Assembly (NCBI GenBank): GCA_002361335.1
Contig: DESS01000401.1
Location: 2,385 to 10,821 of the forward strand
DNA from: Richelia sp. UBA3308
GTDB lineage: Bacteria > Cyanobacteriota > Cyanobacteriia > Cyanobacteriales > Nostocaceae
DNA length: 8,437 nt
Reading direction: 5' to 3'
Made by a program: the position numbers and the translations under genes. Positions within the stretch are counted from its first letter, which is position 1. Each line of letters begins with the position of its first letter. The notes beneath the pieces were generated by a model that saw nothing but the letters and a program-made list of their open reading frames with translations, did no database searches and had not been told where the DNA came from. Shown here in pieces: positions 1-6,318 of the stretch.

Positions 1-1248
1 CCTAACGATACATTGAGTGTCATAGCACAAAGAACTTTGGGTAATGCAAATGGATTTGACCTAATCGCTCAACGCAATAATATTTCCAACTCCAATAAGA
101 TAAATGCAGGACAGGTTATAGAAGTTCCGCAGTCTCTTAATGGTTATAGTCCTTTTCCCCGTCCTCAACCCACACCCACACCTGTACCTACCCCCACTCC
201 TTCACCAACACCCACACCTGAACCCATTAATGGTTATAGCCCTTTTCCCCCTCTTCAACCCATACCAAATCCTGCTGGAGGTACAACTATTTCCAGTGGA
301 AATTTAGCAACGACATTTATTGACAACGCCTCTTTTACCCTGAGAAATCAAAGTCTTTGGAATAGACCTGGCTTTGATTCTGGCTTGAATTGGAATCCTA
401 CTTTCTGGAACTTAAAAGAGAATAATTGGCTTGGTGAACTTTCTTCTAAAGCAGATGCTAAGTTTAATGCTTATCTTAGTACGGGTGGTTTTAATGCTAA
501 TTTAGTTTCAGACATTAAAATTTCACATCCTAAATTTGCTAAACCAGGTGAAATAATTACCTTAAAATTTGCCTCAGATTTAGAAAATGGTAATTTAAAC
601 ACAAGATTCGGTATGGAAATAAACGGAGGATTAAACTTAGAATTTGCCTATAAACCACAATGGTGGTCTAATCCTTTAGCTAGTATTGATGTTGGTGGTT
701 TAGATGGAAGCTTAGTAAAATTTGGAGTAAATACAAATGGTGAAGGAATATCTGGTAATAAAATTAAATCTGACGGTTTTCAAGATTTCAGTTTTAATCT
801 TTTAGATCTTCCTTTACCTCAACTAAAACCTATCCAAGCAGCAATGAAAACCACAGGAATAGACTTTAAAGTAGGCTTAGGTCCTACTGTAAATCAAACA
901 ACAACTATGATGGTTGGTGGTTTTAACTTCATTGCTAATGGAATCATTTCATATCATGATAGTGATCCCAATCCTAATGATGGTAGAACTTACAGTTACT
1001 TAAGAATCAAAATTCCAGATTATTTACGTGCTGGGGAATCCTATACAATTAATTTAACTGGCAAGCCTTCTGCTGATATATCAACTGTTTTAGGAATAGG
1101 TGCCAATGCGACAGCTAGTTTGGGATACAAAGGGTTTAGTATAGGCGATACATTTCGTAGCCCTAGTTTGATTCTCCCTACGCATCACCGATCTAGTGTT
1201 TTTAACGACTATCAGTTTTTGTCTAACTTATCAATCAAGATTGTGTAA
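1..1248 (+). CDS. LysM-domain protein with Pro/Thr-rich linker and unknown C-terminal region (5' partial)
   Basis: The frame is open from the first base, so the true start lies upstream. The 415 visible codons begin inside a LysM domain: NDTLSVIAQRTLGNANGF leads to an INAGQVIEVP ending at about residue 43. LysM domains bind N-acetylglucosamine polymers such as peptidoglycan, so the protein probably acts outside the cytoplasm, but any signal peptide is out of view. A linker at residues 46-90 is rich in PT/PTP repeats and holds the motif NGYSPFP twice. The remaining 320 or so residues are rich in Gly, Asn, Ser and aromatic residues, suggest beta structure, contain no Cys, and match no family I recognise. 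The stop is TAA at 1246-1248, and a strong palindrome lies about 80 bp downstream. The LysM call is good; the job of the C-terminal region is unknown. Confidence 0.8.
   Translation, partial: PNDTLSVIAQRTLGNANGFDLIAQRNNISNSNKINAGQVIEVPQSLNGYSPFPRPQPTPTPVPTPTPSPTPTPEPINGYSPFPPLQPIPNPAGGTTISSGNLATTFIDNASFTLRNQSLWNRPGFDSGLNWNPTFWNLKENNWLGELSSKADAKFNAYLSTGGFNANLVSDIKISHPKFAKPGEIITLKFASDLENGNLNTRFGMEINGGLNLEFAYKPQWWSNPLASIDVGGLDGSLVKFGVNTNGEGISGNKIKSDGFQDFSFNLLDLPLPQLKPIQAAMKTTGIDFKVGLGPTVNQTTTMMVGGFNFIANGIISYHDSDPNPNDGRTYSYLRIKIPDYLRAGESYTINLTGKPSADISTVLGIGANATASLGYKGFSIGDTFRSPSLILPTHHRSSVFNDYQFLSNLSIKIV
137..262 (+). repeat. Duplicated 36-bp unit flanking the Pro/Thr linker
   Basis: Bases 137-172 recur at 227-262, 90 bp apart, with three mismatches. 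Each unit encodes the NGYSPFP motif followed by a Pro/Gln stretch. Between the copies lies C-rich low-complexity DNA coding for PTP-type repeats. This looks like an in-frame internal duplication that lengthened the linker by 30 residues. Confidence 0.75.
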
Positions 1249-1288
1249 CTTAATCATAGGCATAAGTTAGAAATAACATCTTTAATAG

Positions 1289-1379
1289 TAGACATCTCCG
1301 CAAATTAAATATACGTCATCCAGAAACCTTGTAGAGACGCGATATATCGCGTCTCTACATTCTTTTTCGGAGATGTCTA
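1289..1379. repeat. 91-bp nested inverted repeat (MITE-like), possibly also a terminator
   Basis: The outer arms TAGACATCTCCG (1289-1300) and CGGAGATGTCTA (1368-1379) are perfect inverted repeats. Inside them sits a perfect 28-bp palindrome at 1331-1358, with half-site GTAGAGACGCGATA, followed by a T-rich run (ATTCTTTTT). Two concentric dyads in 91 bp without coding potential fit the small interspersed elements common in filamentous cyanobacteria. The inner stem plus T run could also end transcription from the upstream LysM gene. No target-site duplication is evident. Confidence 0.7.
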
Positions 1380-1487
1380 ATAGTGTGATGGCACTCTCTC
1401 AGATCACTCTCAATACACCTCTACCTGTCGTTTGCCATTGTCACGTTCTCAATAACTCAACCGTATATTGCGAATATTCCTTTGATG

Positions 1488-1514
1488 TAGGGGTTTAGCA
1501 ACGTCAAACCCCTA
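1488..1514. repeat. Short hairpin with 9-bp perfect stem
   Basis: TAGGGGTTT at 1488-1496 and AAACCCCTA at 1506-1514 form a perfect 9-bp stem with a 9-nt loop. The A/T-rich tract that follows includes a run of five T. It may be a rho-independent terminator or another interspersed palindrome; the sequence cannot decide which. Confidence 0.5.
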
Positions 1515-1759
1515 TAAAATAATTATTTTTACGGTACCTACCTATAATGCGATCGCATTCTCTGCTCAGATACTATAAAACCCCGGAAGGTATCTTTACC
1601 TTTTCCGGTATAGTAATCCAAAATGTTTATTATTAAATACACATTTTCTAATTACGGACTAGCTAAAGCTGATATAGTCGCACCTGGAACTACTAGTATC
1701 AGTAAGTTTCCAGGTGATGCTTATAGCGCATAGAATAAGACTTTTACAACTACTTCCAA

Positions 1760-1913
1760 TCAATCCCCTTTCCCCAAATAACAATGACATAATGGTTTCT
1801 CAATCAAAGACTCCATTAAACTATTAATCGCAACTGCAGCTAACAAACCCCCACCAATAGTACCAACGATGGTAATATAATCTACACCAGAAGCCATTAA
1901 CCGCCGCTTGGCT
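1760..1913 (-). pseudogene. Duplicate fragment of a coaR 3' end (retains Cys-His-Cys motif)
   Basis: On the minus strand this codes for the last 50 or so residues of a CoaR-type effector domain, including ASGVDYIT, the GGG turn and the tail EKPLCHCYLGKGD before TGA. It aligns without gaps to 2712-2863, exactly 950 bp away, with 13 differences over 152 bp (about 91% identity). Five of the 46 aligned residues from LMASG onward differ. Homology fades beyond 1913. The frame stays open to 2038 on the minus strand, but that extension is antisense to the start of the DUF6883 gene and resembles nothing clear. It has no start or DNA-binding domain and is a gene remnant. It could derive from a second, diverged coaR copy or from capture of a related tail during insertion of the neighbouring cassette. 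Confidence 0.8.
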
Positions 1914-2015
1914 GCTGTGCCCAAACTAATTTCAGGACAAATAGATGTAGAAAAACTATAAATTGTAACCGAACAAATAGCCGCATAAATTAAAAAACAG
2001 GGGGCTTCAATTACA

Positions 2016-2339
2016 TTGCAACTACCTTCGGATTCCATAATCCCAGAAGATAAAATAACCCGCTATCTTCTCGTACCTCGAATAAAAGATGATAAATCAA
2101 AATTTTTGGCTCAAGCAGGATTTACACAAGAAAATCCAGAAGAATTATTATTAGCTATTCGACAACTAGCTGCTACTAATGAAGCAATAGAAGAAAATAC
2201 AAATGAATATGGAACATTTTACATAGTAGAAGGCAATCTACAAGGAATTAATAACCGCGATTTAGCAGTTATCACTATTTGGCTACAATCAAAGCATGAC
2301 GGGAATTTTCGCTTTATCACTCTCAAACCCAAAAAATAA
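2016..2339 (+). CDS. DUF6883 family protein
   Basis: This encodes a 107-residue soluble protein. The pattern LPxDxxIxxxKxTRYLLVPR, then KDDKSKFLAQAGF, and a C-terminal end of FRFITLKPKK fits the DUF6883 family, in which I know of no defined biochemical activity. It has no signal peptide, membrane segment or Cys. The start is TTG at 2016: an in-frame stop at 1986-1988 rules out any long extension, no in-frame ATG lies upstream, and family members begin with a similar M(K/Q)LP. A GGGGG run about 12 bp upstream is a weak ribosome-binding candidate. Eight bases separate its stop from the DUF4926 start, so the two are probably cotranscribed. The pair sits between direct repeats of a coaR 3' end, suggesting arrival as a unit. 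A toxin-antitoxin-like role is speculative. Confidence 0.75.
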   Translation: MQLPSDSIIPEDKITRYLLVPRIKDDKSKFLAQAGFTQENPEELLLAIRQLAATNEAIEENTNEYGTFYIVEGNLQGINNRDLAVITIWLQSKHDGNFRFITLKPKK

Positions 2340-2347
2340 CAGCCATC

Positions 2348-2599
2348 ATGAAATTAGAACTCTATCAATATGTTGCTCTTAGTCGTGACATCCCGGAACA
2401 CAATCTCAAGCGTGGAGATGTGGTTATGCTGATTGATAACGTGACTCATCCTAGTGGTGGAGAAGATGGTTATATACTAGAAGTCTTCAACGCTACAGGT
2501 GATTCTATGGCAGTTTTTAGCGTTCCGGTATCCGCAGTAGAAAAATTACCTACCGATGCCGTACTTACAGTACGTCCTCTAGCAGAAACAAAATCTTAA
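2348..2599 (+). CDS. DUF4926 family protein
   Basis: This encodes an 83-residue small soluble protein. The core (LYQYVALSRDIPEHNLKRGD, then a V-rich strand, a GG-containing turn, YILEVFN, and a final strand leading to LTVRPL) is typical of DUF4926. These are short all-beta proteins with an SH3-like look, usually about 60-90 residues. The ATG lies eight bases after the DUF6883 stop, with no strong ribosome-binding site of its own, which suggests translational coupling. DUF4926 genes are frequent in cyanobacteria and, as I recall, often sit beside small DUF6883-type genes. They are thought of as accessory or stress-module components, but the role is not established. It contains no Cys and no predicted membrane span. 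Confidence 0.75.
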   Translation: MKLELYQYVALSRDIPEHNLKRGDVVMLIDNVTHPSGGEDGYILEVFNATGDSMAVFSVPVSAVEKLPTDAVLTVRPLAETKS

Positions 2600-2666
2600 A
2601 ATTTACCAAAAACCAAGTCGCATAGTTAAAATCAATACCAGCCATCTACATGTATATAACAGGACT

Positions 2667-2712
2667 ATGCGCCAACCTCACCTCGACTCAGAAGAAGCTC
2701 TAGAAAAGATTA
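2667..2712 (+). pseudogene. Possible 5' fragment of an unidentified gene, cut at the repeat junction
   Basis: An ATG at 2667, preceded closely by AGGA, opens a frame reading MRQPHLDSEEALEKI. It then runs straight into the antisense of the coaR 3' end and stops at 2775-2777. The first 15 codons look like an ordinary charged protein start, but I do not recognise the family. The junction coincides with the boundary of the 950-bp-spaced direct repeat. It may be the beginning of a gene truncated by rearrangement, or chance. Confidence 0.25.
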
Positions 2713-3876
2713 ATCCCCTTTCCCCAAATAACAATGACATAATGGTTTTTCAATCAAGGACTCCATTAAACTATTAAGCGCAACTGCGACTAAAAAACCC
2801 CCACCAACAGTACCAACGGTAGTAATATAATCAACACCAGAAGCCATTAACCAACCCTTGGCTTCTGGAGCATGACTAAACCCGATGGGTATTCCGATAA
2901 TTAAAGAAGGTTACAGCAGTTTTTGCTCGATAAGTTTTAAAGCTGATATTAATACTGATGGCGCATAACCGATAATTAAAATACAGCCAGGAGTTAACTT
3001 TTTTAAACCCTCGCGCCATACTTGATGTTCCCAAAATTGGTTTTCGGCTTCTGAAGCACTGTAAACATGGGGGTCATTGATTAATATATTGACTTTTGTG
3101 CCTAAATGTGTTGCTCTGGTATGGTCAAGAGCAGCAGAAACTGGGGGAATGTCTACAACTATTTCACAGTTATTTTTCAGAGCATTTCTTGCAGACGCGA
3201 TCGCACTTTGACTCAATCGGATAAAGTCTACTAAACTAACATCACCAGAAGCTAAGACTAGTTTGCTTAGTAAATCTCTTTCAATTTCATTTTTATTCGA
3301 TAAATCCGGTAATAACTGCTGTAACGATTCGTTGAAGTCTTCCGGATGAGCTTCTACAGCTGCGTCTAAACCTTCCCAGAGTTTTTCTAATTTTTTAGTC
3401 CCCAAACTAGATTCTATTTCTAAATGTTGTAATTGTGCGAGTGCTTCTGCTTGAATATGTTGACAATGTTTATCTCTACCTAACAAACCTTCTAAAGCGG
3501 ATGCTGTTTTTCGTAATCGTGATAATTGTTCGATAACAGATTGGTATTGCTGCTGTAGTTGAGCAGTTAAGTTGTCTAAGTTATCTGGTTCGGGATTATT
3601 TGCTAATAATTTTTGAATGTGGTCTAGTTGAAAACCCTGCGATTTCAGTGCAATAATTAGTCGTAAATATTGCACGTTATTGTCAGTATAAAGGCGATAG
3701 TTACCTTCAGAGCGTTCTGCTTCAGGTAATAAACCTAACTTGTGATAATGTCTCACCATTCGGGGAGTCAAACCACCACCAACTTCTTGAGTTAGCTGTT
3801 TGATTGTTAGGTATTGGTTTTTTATATTTTCGCTCGGATTCATGTGAGCGGTATTATTTTCAGATTTTTGAGTCAT
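2710..3876 (-). pseudogene. coaR: CoaR-type cobalt-responsive MerR regulator, interrupted by in-frame stop
   Basis: In Synechocystis, CoaR activates the cobalt exporter gene coaT. Residues 22-92 are a MerR winged-helix domain (YLTIKQL, GLTPRMVRHYHKLGLLP, GNYRLY), followed by a coiled-coil linker to about 135. From about 195 the protein resembles precorrin-8X methylmutase (CbiC/CobH): VLASGD, EIVVDIPPVSAALD, GCILIIGYAPS. Leu208 sits where the enzymes have their catalytic His, as expected for a sensor. A TAA at 2911-2913 ends the frame after residue 321. The same frame continues unbroken for 66 codons (PSLIIGIPIGFSHAPEAK to PLCHCYLGKGD, TAA at 2710-2712), giving 388 codons in all, close to CoaR's usual length of about 370. 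The lost tail holds the Cys-His-Cys cobalt motif. CAA to TAA would be one C-to-T change. Initiation at ATG 3876 would be nearly leaderless; Met12 (3843) is an alternative. Confidence 0.85.
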
Positions 3877-3882
3877 ACAAAT

Positions 3883-3914
3883 ATTTTAAACCTTGACATT
3901 AATGTTAAGGTCAA
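3883..3914 (-). promoter_or_regulatory. MerR-type promoter-operator for coaR (20-bp spacer)
   Basis: On the minus strand, -35 TTGACC (3914-3909) and -10 TAAAAT (3888-3883) are separated by exactly 20 bp. The spacer carries the dyad TTAACA-TTAA-TGTCAA (3908-3893). An overlong spacer with an internal dyad is the signature of MerR-activated promoters. The sequence aligns position by position with the promoter in front of coaT. The -10 ends only 6 nt before the coaR ATG, so transcription would begin at or beside the start codon. Confidence 0.7.
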
Positions 3915-3961
3915 TATTTATCCTATAAGCAGTTATGCGGTAAAACCAATCATATTTTATT

Positions 3962-4286
3962 GGTTCGTAGTTGCGCTTTAGCGCCAACAGATTAAGGTTA
4001 AAATTAGATTTGAAGAACTATAAACCCATCAAAATCAATGTGGTGAACTACTAGTGGTCTGTCCCACAAATTCTGAGGGAAAATTTGGCGTTACTGAATT
4101 AGGTAATGAATTATGGTTGATTACATTTTGTATTAAAAATGAAACCCGTGTAGAGACGTAGCACTGCTACGCCTCTTTCAATGTGAAACCATATTTTCAT
4201 ATTTTCCCAACAGCAACGCCGGAAATTTATTTATACACAATAGCGTCTCTCCCTAAATATTTGGCGCTAAAGCGCAACTACGAACC
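3962..4286. mobile_element. 325-bp non-coding element with perfect 26-bp terminal inverted repeats
   Basis: Bases 3962-3987 are the exact reverse complement of 4261-4286, a 26-bp perfect match that stops at both sides. Each arm contains its own dyad, GCGCTTTAGCGC. No open frame of useful size lies between them. The form (long identical terminal repeats, a few hundred bp, no transposase) is that of a MITE or a paired interspersed palindrome. I see no clear target-site duplication. It sits between the two metal-responsive promoters and has probably pushed them apart. Confidence 0.7.
4087..4220. repeat. 134-bp inner inverted-repeat element nested in the 325-bp element
   Basis: GGCGTTACTG (4087-4096) and CAGCAACGCC (4211-4220) are near-perfect inverted repeats. 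Similarity continues inward imperfectly, with TATGGTT on the left matching AACCATA on the right. At its core is a hairpin at 4152-4176, AGAGACGTAGCA against TGCTACGCCTCT, with one mismatch. Nothing in it codes for protein. It looks like a second small palindromic element inserted in, or carried by, the larger one. Confidence 0.6.
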
Positions 4287-4299
4287 TCTTTACCTGATA

Positions 4300-4331
4300 T
4301 TGACATTGACACTAATGTCAAGGTTTAGAGT
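4300..4331 (+). promoter_or_regulatory. MerR/CoaR-type promoter-operator for coaT (20-bp spacer)
   Basis: The -35 TTGACA (4300-4305) and -10 TAGAGT (4326-4331) are 20 bp apart, with the perfect 6-bp dyad TTGACA-CTAA-TGTCAA (4306-4321) inside the spacer. A 20-bp spacer is too long for unaided RNA polymerase and is typical of promoters that a MerR protein untwists when it binds metal; the Synechocystis coaT promoter is known to be of this kind. The expected start near 4338 leaves a leader of about 25 nt before the coaT ATG. Confidence 0.8.
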
Positions 4332-4362
4332 AAGAATCAAATTTATTCGCTGATTCTGAACC

Positions 4363-6318
4363 ATGACTAGTTATTCCTTGAGAAAAACTGATTTTAGAAA
4401 CTTGATTTCGGAACACCCAGATGCTGTAGCAGCAATGATGTGCGCTGTACTTTTACTCTTCGGTTGGTTGTGTTTGCAGTTTAGTTGGATTGGATTGGCT
4501 TTACTAATTTTGTGTGCAGCTTATGTAATTGGGGGTTACGAAAGTGCCAAGGAAGGATTGACGACTCTATTTCAGGAAAAAGAATTCGATGTTGATTTAT
4601 TGATGATAGTAGCAGCTTTGGGGGCTGCATTTTTAGGACTTTGGCGACGGGAATATCATCTGATTGTTGATGGTGCGGTGTTAATTCTGATTTTTGCTAT
4701 TAGTGGTGCGTTGGAAGGTTACGCTATGCAAAGGACAAATAACGCTATTAGCAGTTTGATGGGATTGACACCGGATACTGCGAGGCTAATATTGCATGGT
4801 GAGGAAAGACAGGTTGCTATTGATAAATTAGCTATCAATGACGAAATCTTGGTTAAACCGGGAGAATTGATTCCTACCGACGCTGTGATTATCCAAGGTG
4901 CGAGCAATCTTAACGAAGCTTCTATCACTGGAGAATCTTTACCTGTAGAAAAAACTGTTGGGGATGAAGTTTTTGCAGGAACTATTAACGGTACGGGAGC
5001 TTTGATACTCAGAGTTCACCAACCACCAGAAAGTAGTTTGATTCAAAGAGTAATTCGCTTAGTAAAGCAAGCTCAAACCGAAGCACCACCATCTCAAATC
5101 TTTGTAGAAAATTTAGAACGCAATTACGCCAAAGTAATAGTAGTATGCGGTATTTTATTAGCGGTTTTACCACCTTTTATTTTTAATTGGGATTGGGAAA
5201 CAACTATTTACAAAGCTTTAATTTTTTTAGTAGTGGCTTCTCCTTGTGCGTTAATGGCTGCTATCATGCCTGCATTATTATCGGGAATTGCCAATGGAGC
5301 GCGCGGGGGTATCTTATTTAAAGGAGGAGCGGTTTTAGAATTGGTGGGTAAAGTTAAAGCAATTGCCTTTGATAAAACCGGAACTCTCACCACTGGAGAA
5401 CCCCAAGTTATGGATATTATCGCAGTTGATGGGGATGAAAACCAAATTCTATCAGTTGCTGCTGCGGTAGAAGTTTATTCGGAGCATCCCATTGGTAAAG
5501 CAATCGTCCAAGCTGCTAAGAATAAAAATTTGACTTTAGCACCTGTTTATAACGTAGTTTCTCATACAGGTTTTGGTATTAGTGGTGAAATTGAGGAAAT
5601 AGATATTATAGATATAAAAGTTGGTAATGCTAAATTTATTGAATCAGATTCCGATCTACCAGCAAATTTAGTTGCCAAAAGCCAAAAATTAGAAACACAA
5701 GGTAAAACAATCGTTTGGGTTGCTCAGAGCGAGAACATATTAGGAATTATCGCTGTTGCGGATACAATACGTCCTGAAGCTGCAAAAACTATTCAGCGCT
5801 TAAAACAAATCGGCATTCAAAATATTATCGTCGTCAGTGGCGATCGCCAATTAACCACAAGCTATGTTGCCCAACAGTTGGGTATTTCCGAAGTTTACGC
5901 CGAATTACTCCCGGAAGACAAAGTAACTGTAATTCGTCGCTTAAAAAGACAATACCAAACAGTTGCAATGGTGGGAGATGGTATAAATGATGCTCCTGCT
6001 TTAGCAACAGCATCCGTGGGAATAGCGATGGGAACTACAGGTAGCGATATCGCTTTAGAAACAGCGGACATTGTATTAATGGCAGACCGTTTAGAAAAAT
6101 TAGTTGCTACAATTGATCTCGGTCGTCGTGCAATTAGGGTTATCAAACAAAACATTATCTTTGCTTTGTCCAGTATTGGTTTATTACTAGTTGCCAATTT
6201 TGCCACTGGTATCAATCTTCCTTTGGGAGTAATTGGACACGAAGGCTCTACAGTGTTGGTAACATTGAGTGGTTTGCGGTTGTTGAGAAATACTAAAGGC
6301 TTCCGCACGGCGAATTAG
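4363..6318 (+). CDS. coaT: P1B-4 type cobalt-exporting ATPase CoaT
   Basis: This 651-residue inner-membrane pump is predicted to use ATP hydrolysis to export Co(II), possibly also Zn or Fe. Two N-terminal membrane hairpins (about 19-60 and 76-120) lead to the actuator domain with TGES at 189-192. The transport helix carries SPC at 293-295, the phosphorylation site is DKTGT with Asp337, the nucleotide-binding domain has His375-Pro376, and the hinge is GDGIND at 538-543. The last helices carry HEGST at 626-630. SPC plus HEG(G/S)T, with no N-terminal metal-binding domain, marks the P1B-4 subgroup, and the length is normal. The ATG at 4363 follows the MerR-type promoter, although the ribosome-binding site is weak. 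It is divergent from coaR, as expected for a regulator-pump pair. All catalytic residues are intact, so the pump should work even if its regulator does not. Confidence 0.93.
   Translation: MTSYSLRKTDFRNLISEHPDAVAAMMCAVLLLFGWLCLQFSWIGLALLILCAAYVIGGYESAKEGLTTLFQEKEFDVDLLMIVAALGAAFLGLWRREYHLIVDGAVLILIFAISGALEGYAMQRTNNAISSLMGLTPDTARLILHGEERQVAIDKLAINDEILVKPGELIPTDAVIIQGASNLNEASITGESLPVEKTVGDEVFAGTINGTGALILRVHQPPESSLIQRVIRLVKQAQTEAPPSQIFVENLERNYAKVIVVCGILLAVLPPFIFNWDWETTIYKALIFLVVASPCALMAAIMPALLSGIANGARGGILFKGGAVLELVGKVKAIAFDKTGTLTTGEPQVMDIIAVDGDENQILSVAAAVEVYSEHPIGKAIVQAAKNKNLTLAPVYNVVSHTGFGISGEIEEIDIIDIKVGNAKFIESDSDLPANLVAKSQKLETQGKTIVWVAQSENILGIIAVADTIRPEAAKTIQRLKQIGIQNIIVVSGDRQLTTSYVAQQLGISEVYAELLPEDKVTVIRRLKRQYQTVAMVGDGINDAPALATASVGIAMGTTGSDIALETADIVLMADRLEKLVATIDLGRRAIRVIKQNIIFALSSIGLLLVANFATGINLPLGVIGHEGSTVLVTLSGLRLLRNTKGFRTAN

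Larger units (their letters stand above)
1249..1759. other. Hairpin-rich intergenic stretch
   Basis: No convincing gene lies here. The stretch holds a 91-bp nested inverted repeat (1289-1379) and a hairpin at 1488-1514 whose arms TAGGGGTTT/AAACCCCTA are followed by an A/T-rich tract. It also holds a HIP1 octamer (1549-1556), a further imperfect hairpin around 1583-1616 (CCGGAAGGTA against TACCTTTTCCGG), and the arms CACCTGGAA (1681-1689) and TTCCAGGTG (1708-1716). A 36-codon open frame starting at ATG 1623 and ending with TAG at 1731-1733 overlaps the last dyad. It has no clear ribosome-binding site and I do not recognise its product, so I do not call it a gene. Confidence 0.6.
1762..2863. 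repeat. Direct repeats (1762-1913 and 2712-2863) bracketing the DUF6883/DUF4926 cassette
   Basis: The two 152-bp arms share 139 identical positions with no insertions or deletions and have the same orientation, 950 bp apart. Both encode the coaR tail on the minus strand. Everything between them (1914-2711) is the two-gene cassette plus short flanks. Homologous recombination between the arms would delete the cassette and leave one coaR tail. Duplication of a gene's 3' end around an insert resembles the footprint of elements that integrate at gene ends. No integrase or recombinase gene is present in the window. Confidence 0.75.
3877..4362. other. coaR-coaT divergent intergenic region
   Basis: No gene is seen. 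The region holds one MerR-type promoter next to each gene (3883-3914 minus strand, 4300-4331 plus strand), separated by a 325-bp inverted-repeat element (3962-4286) with a smaller element inside it. Between the inner element and the left arm lies A/T-rich DNA (3988-4086) including CTAGTGGTCTGTCCC, which resembles an interspersed repeat edge but shows no clear partner here. Confidence 0.65.

Noticed and set aside
1914..2038. N-terminal extension of the minus-strand frame that contains the duplicate coaR tail
   Set aside because: It is antisense to the DUF6883 start and its own upstream DNA. A faint resemblance to the CoaR effector domain is too weak to support homology.
2911..2913. Recoding of TAA as a sense codon
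   Set aside because: TAA ends the LysM, DUF6883 and DUF4926 genes normally, and no cyanobacterium is known to reassign it. Mutation or sequencing error is simpler.
3893..3924. Plus-strand promoter TTGACA ... TATCCT with 20-bp spacer beside coaR
   Set aside because: It would point into the non-coding element. The minus-strand reading aligns far better with the coaT promoter and leads directly to coaR.
4053..4068. Transposon end suggested by CTAGTGGTCTGTCCC
   Set aside because: No matching inverted partner or transposase gene was found in the window.
5895..6308. Minus-strand open frames inside coaT (also 4719-4928 and 5208-5393)
   Set aside because: They are antisense shadows of an intact ATPase gene, with no ribosome-binding sites or family resemblance.
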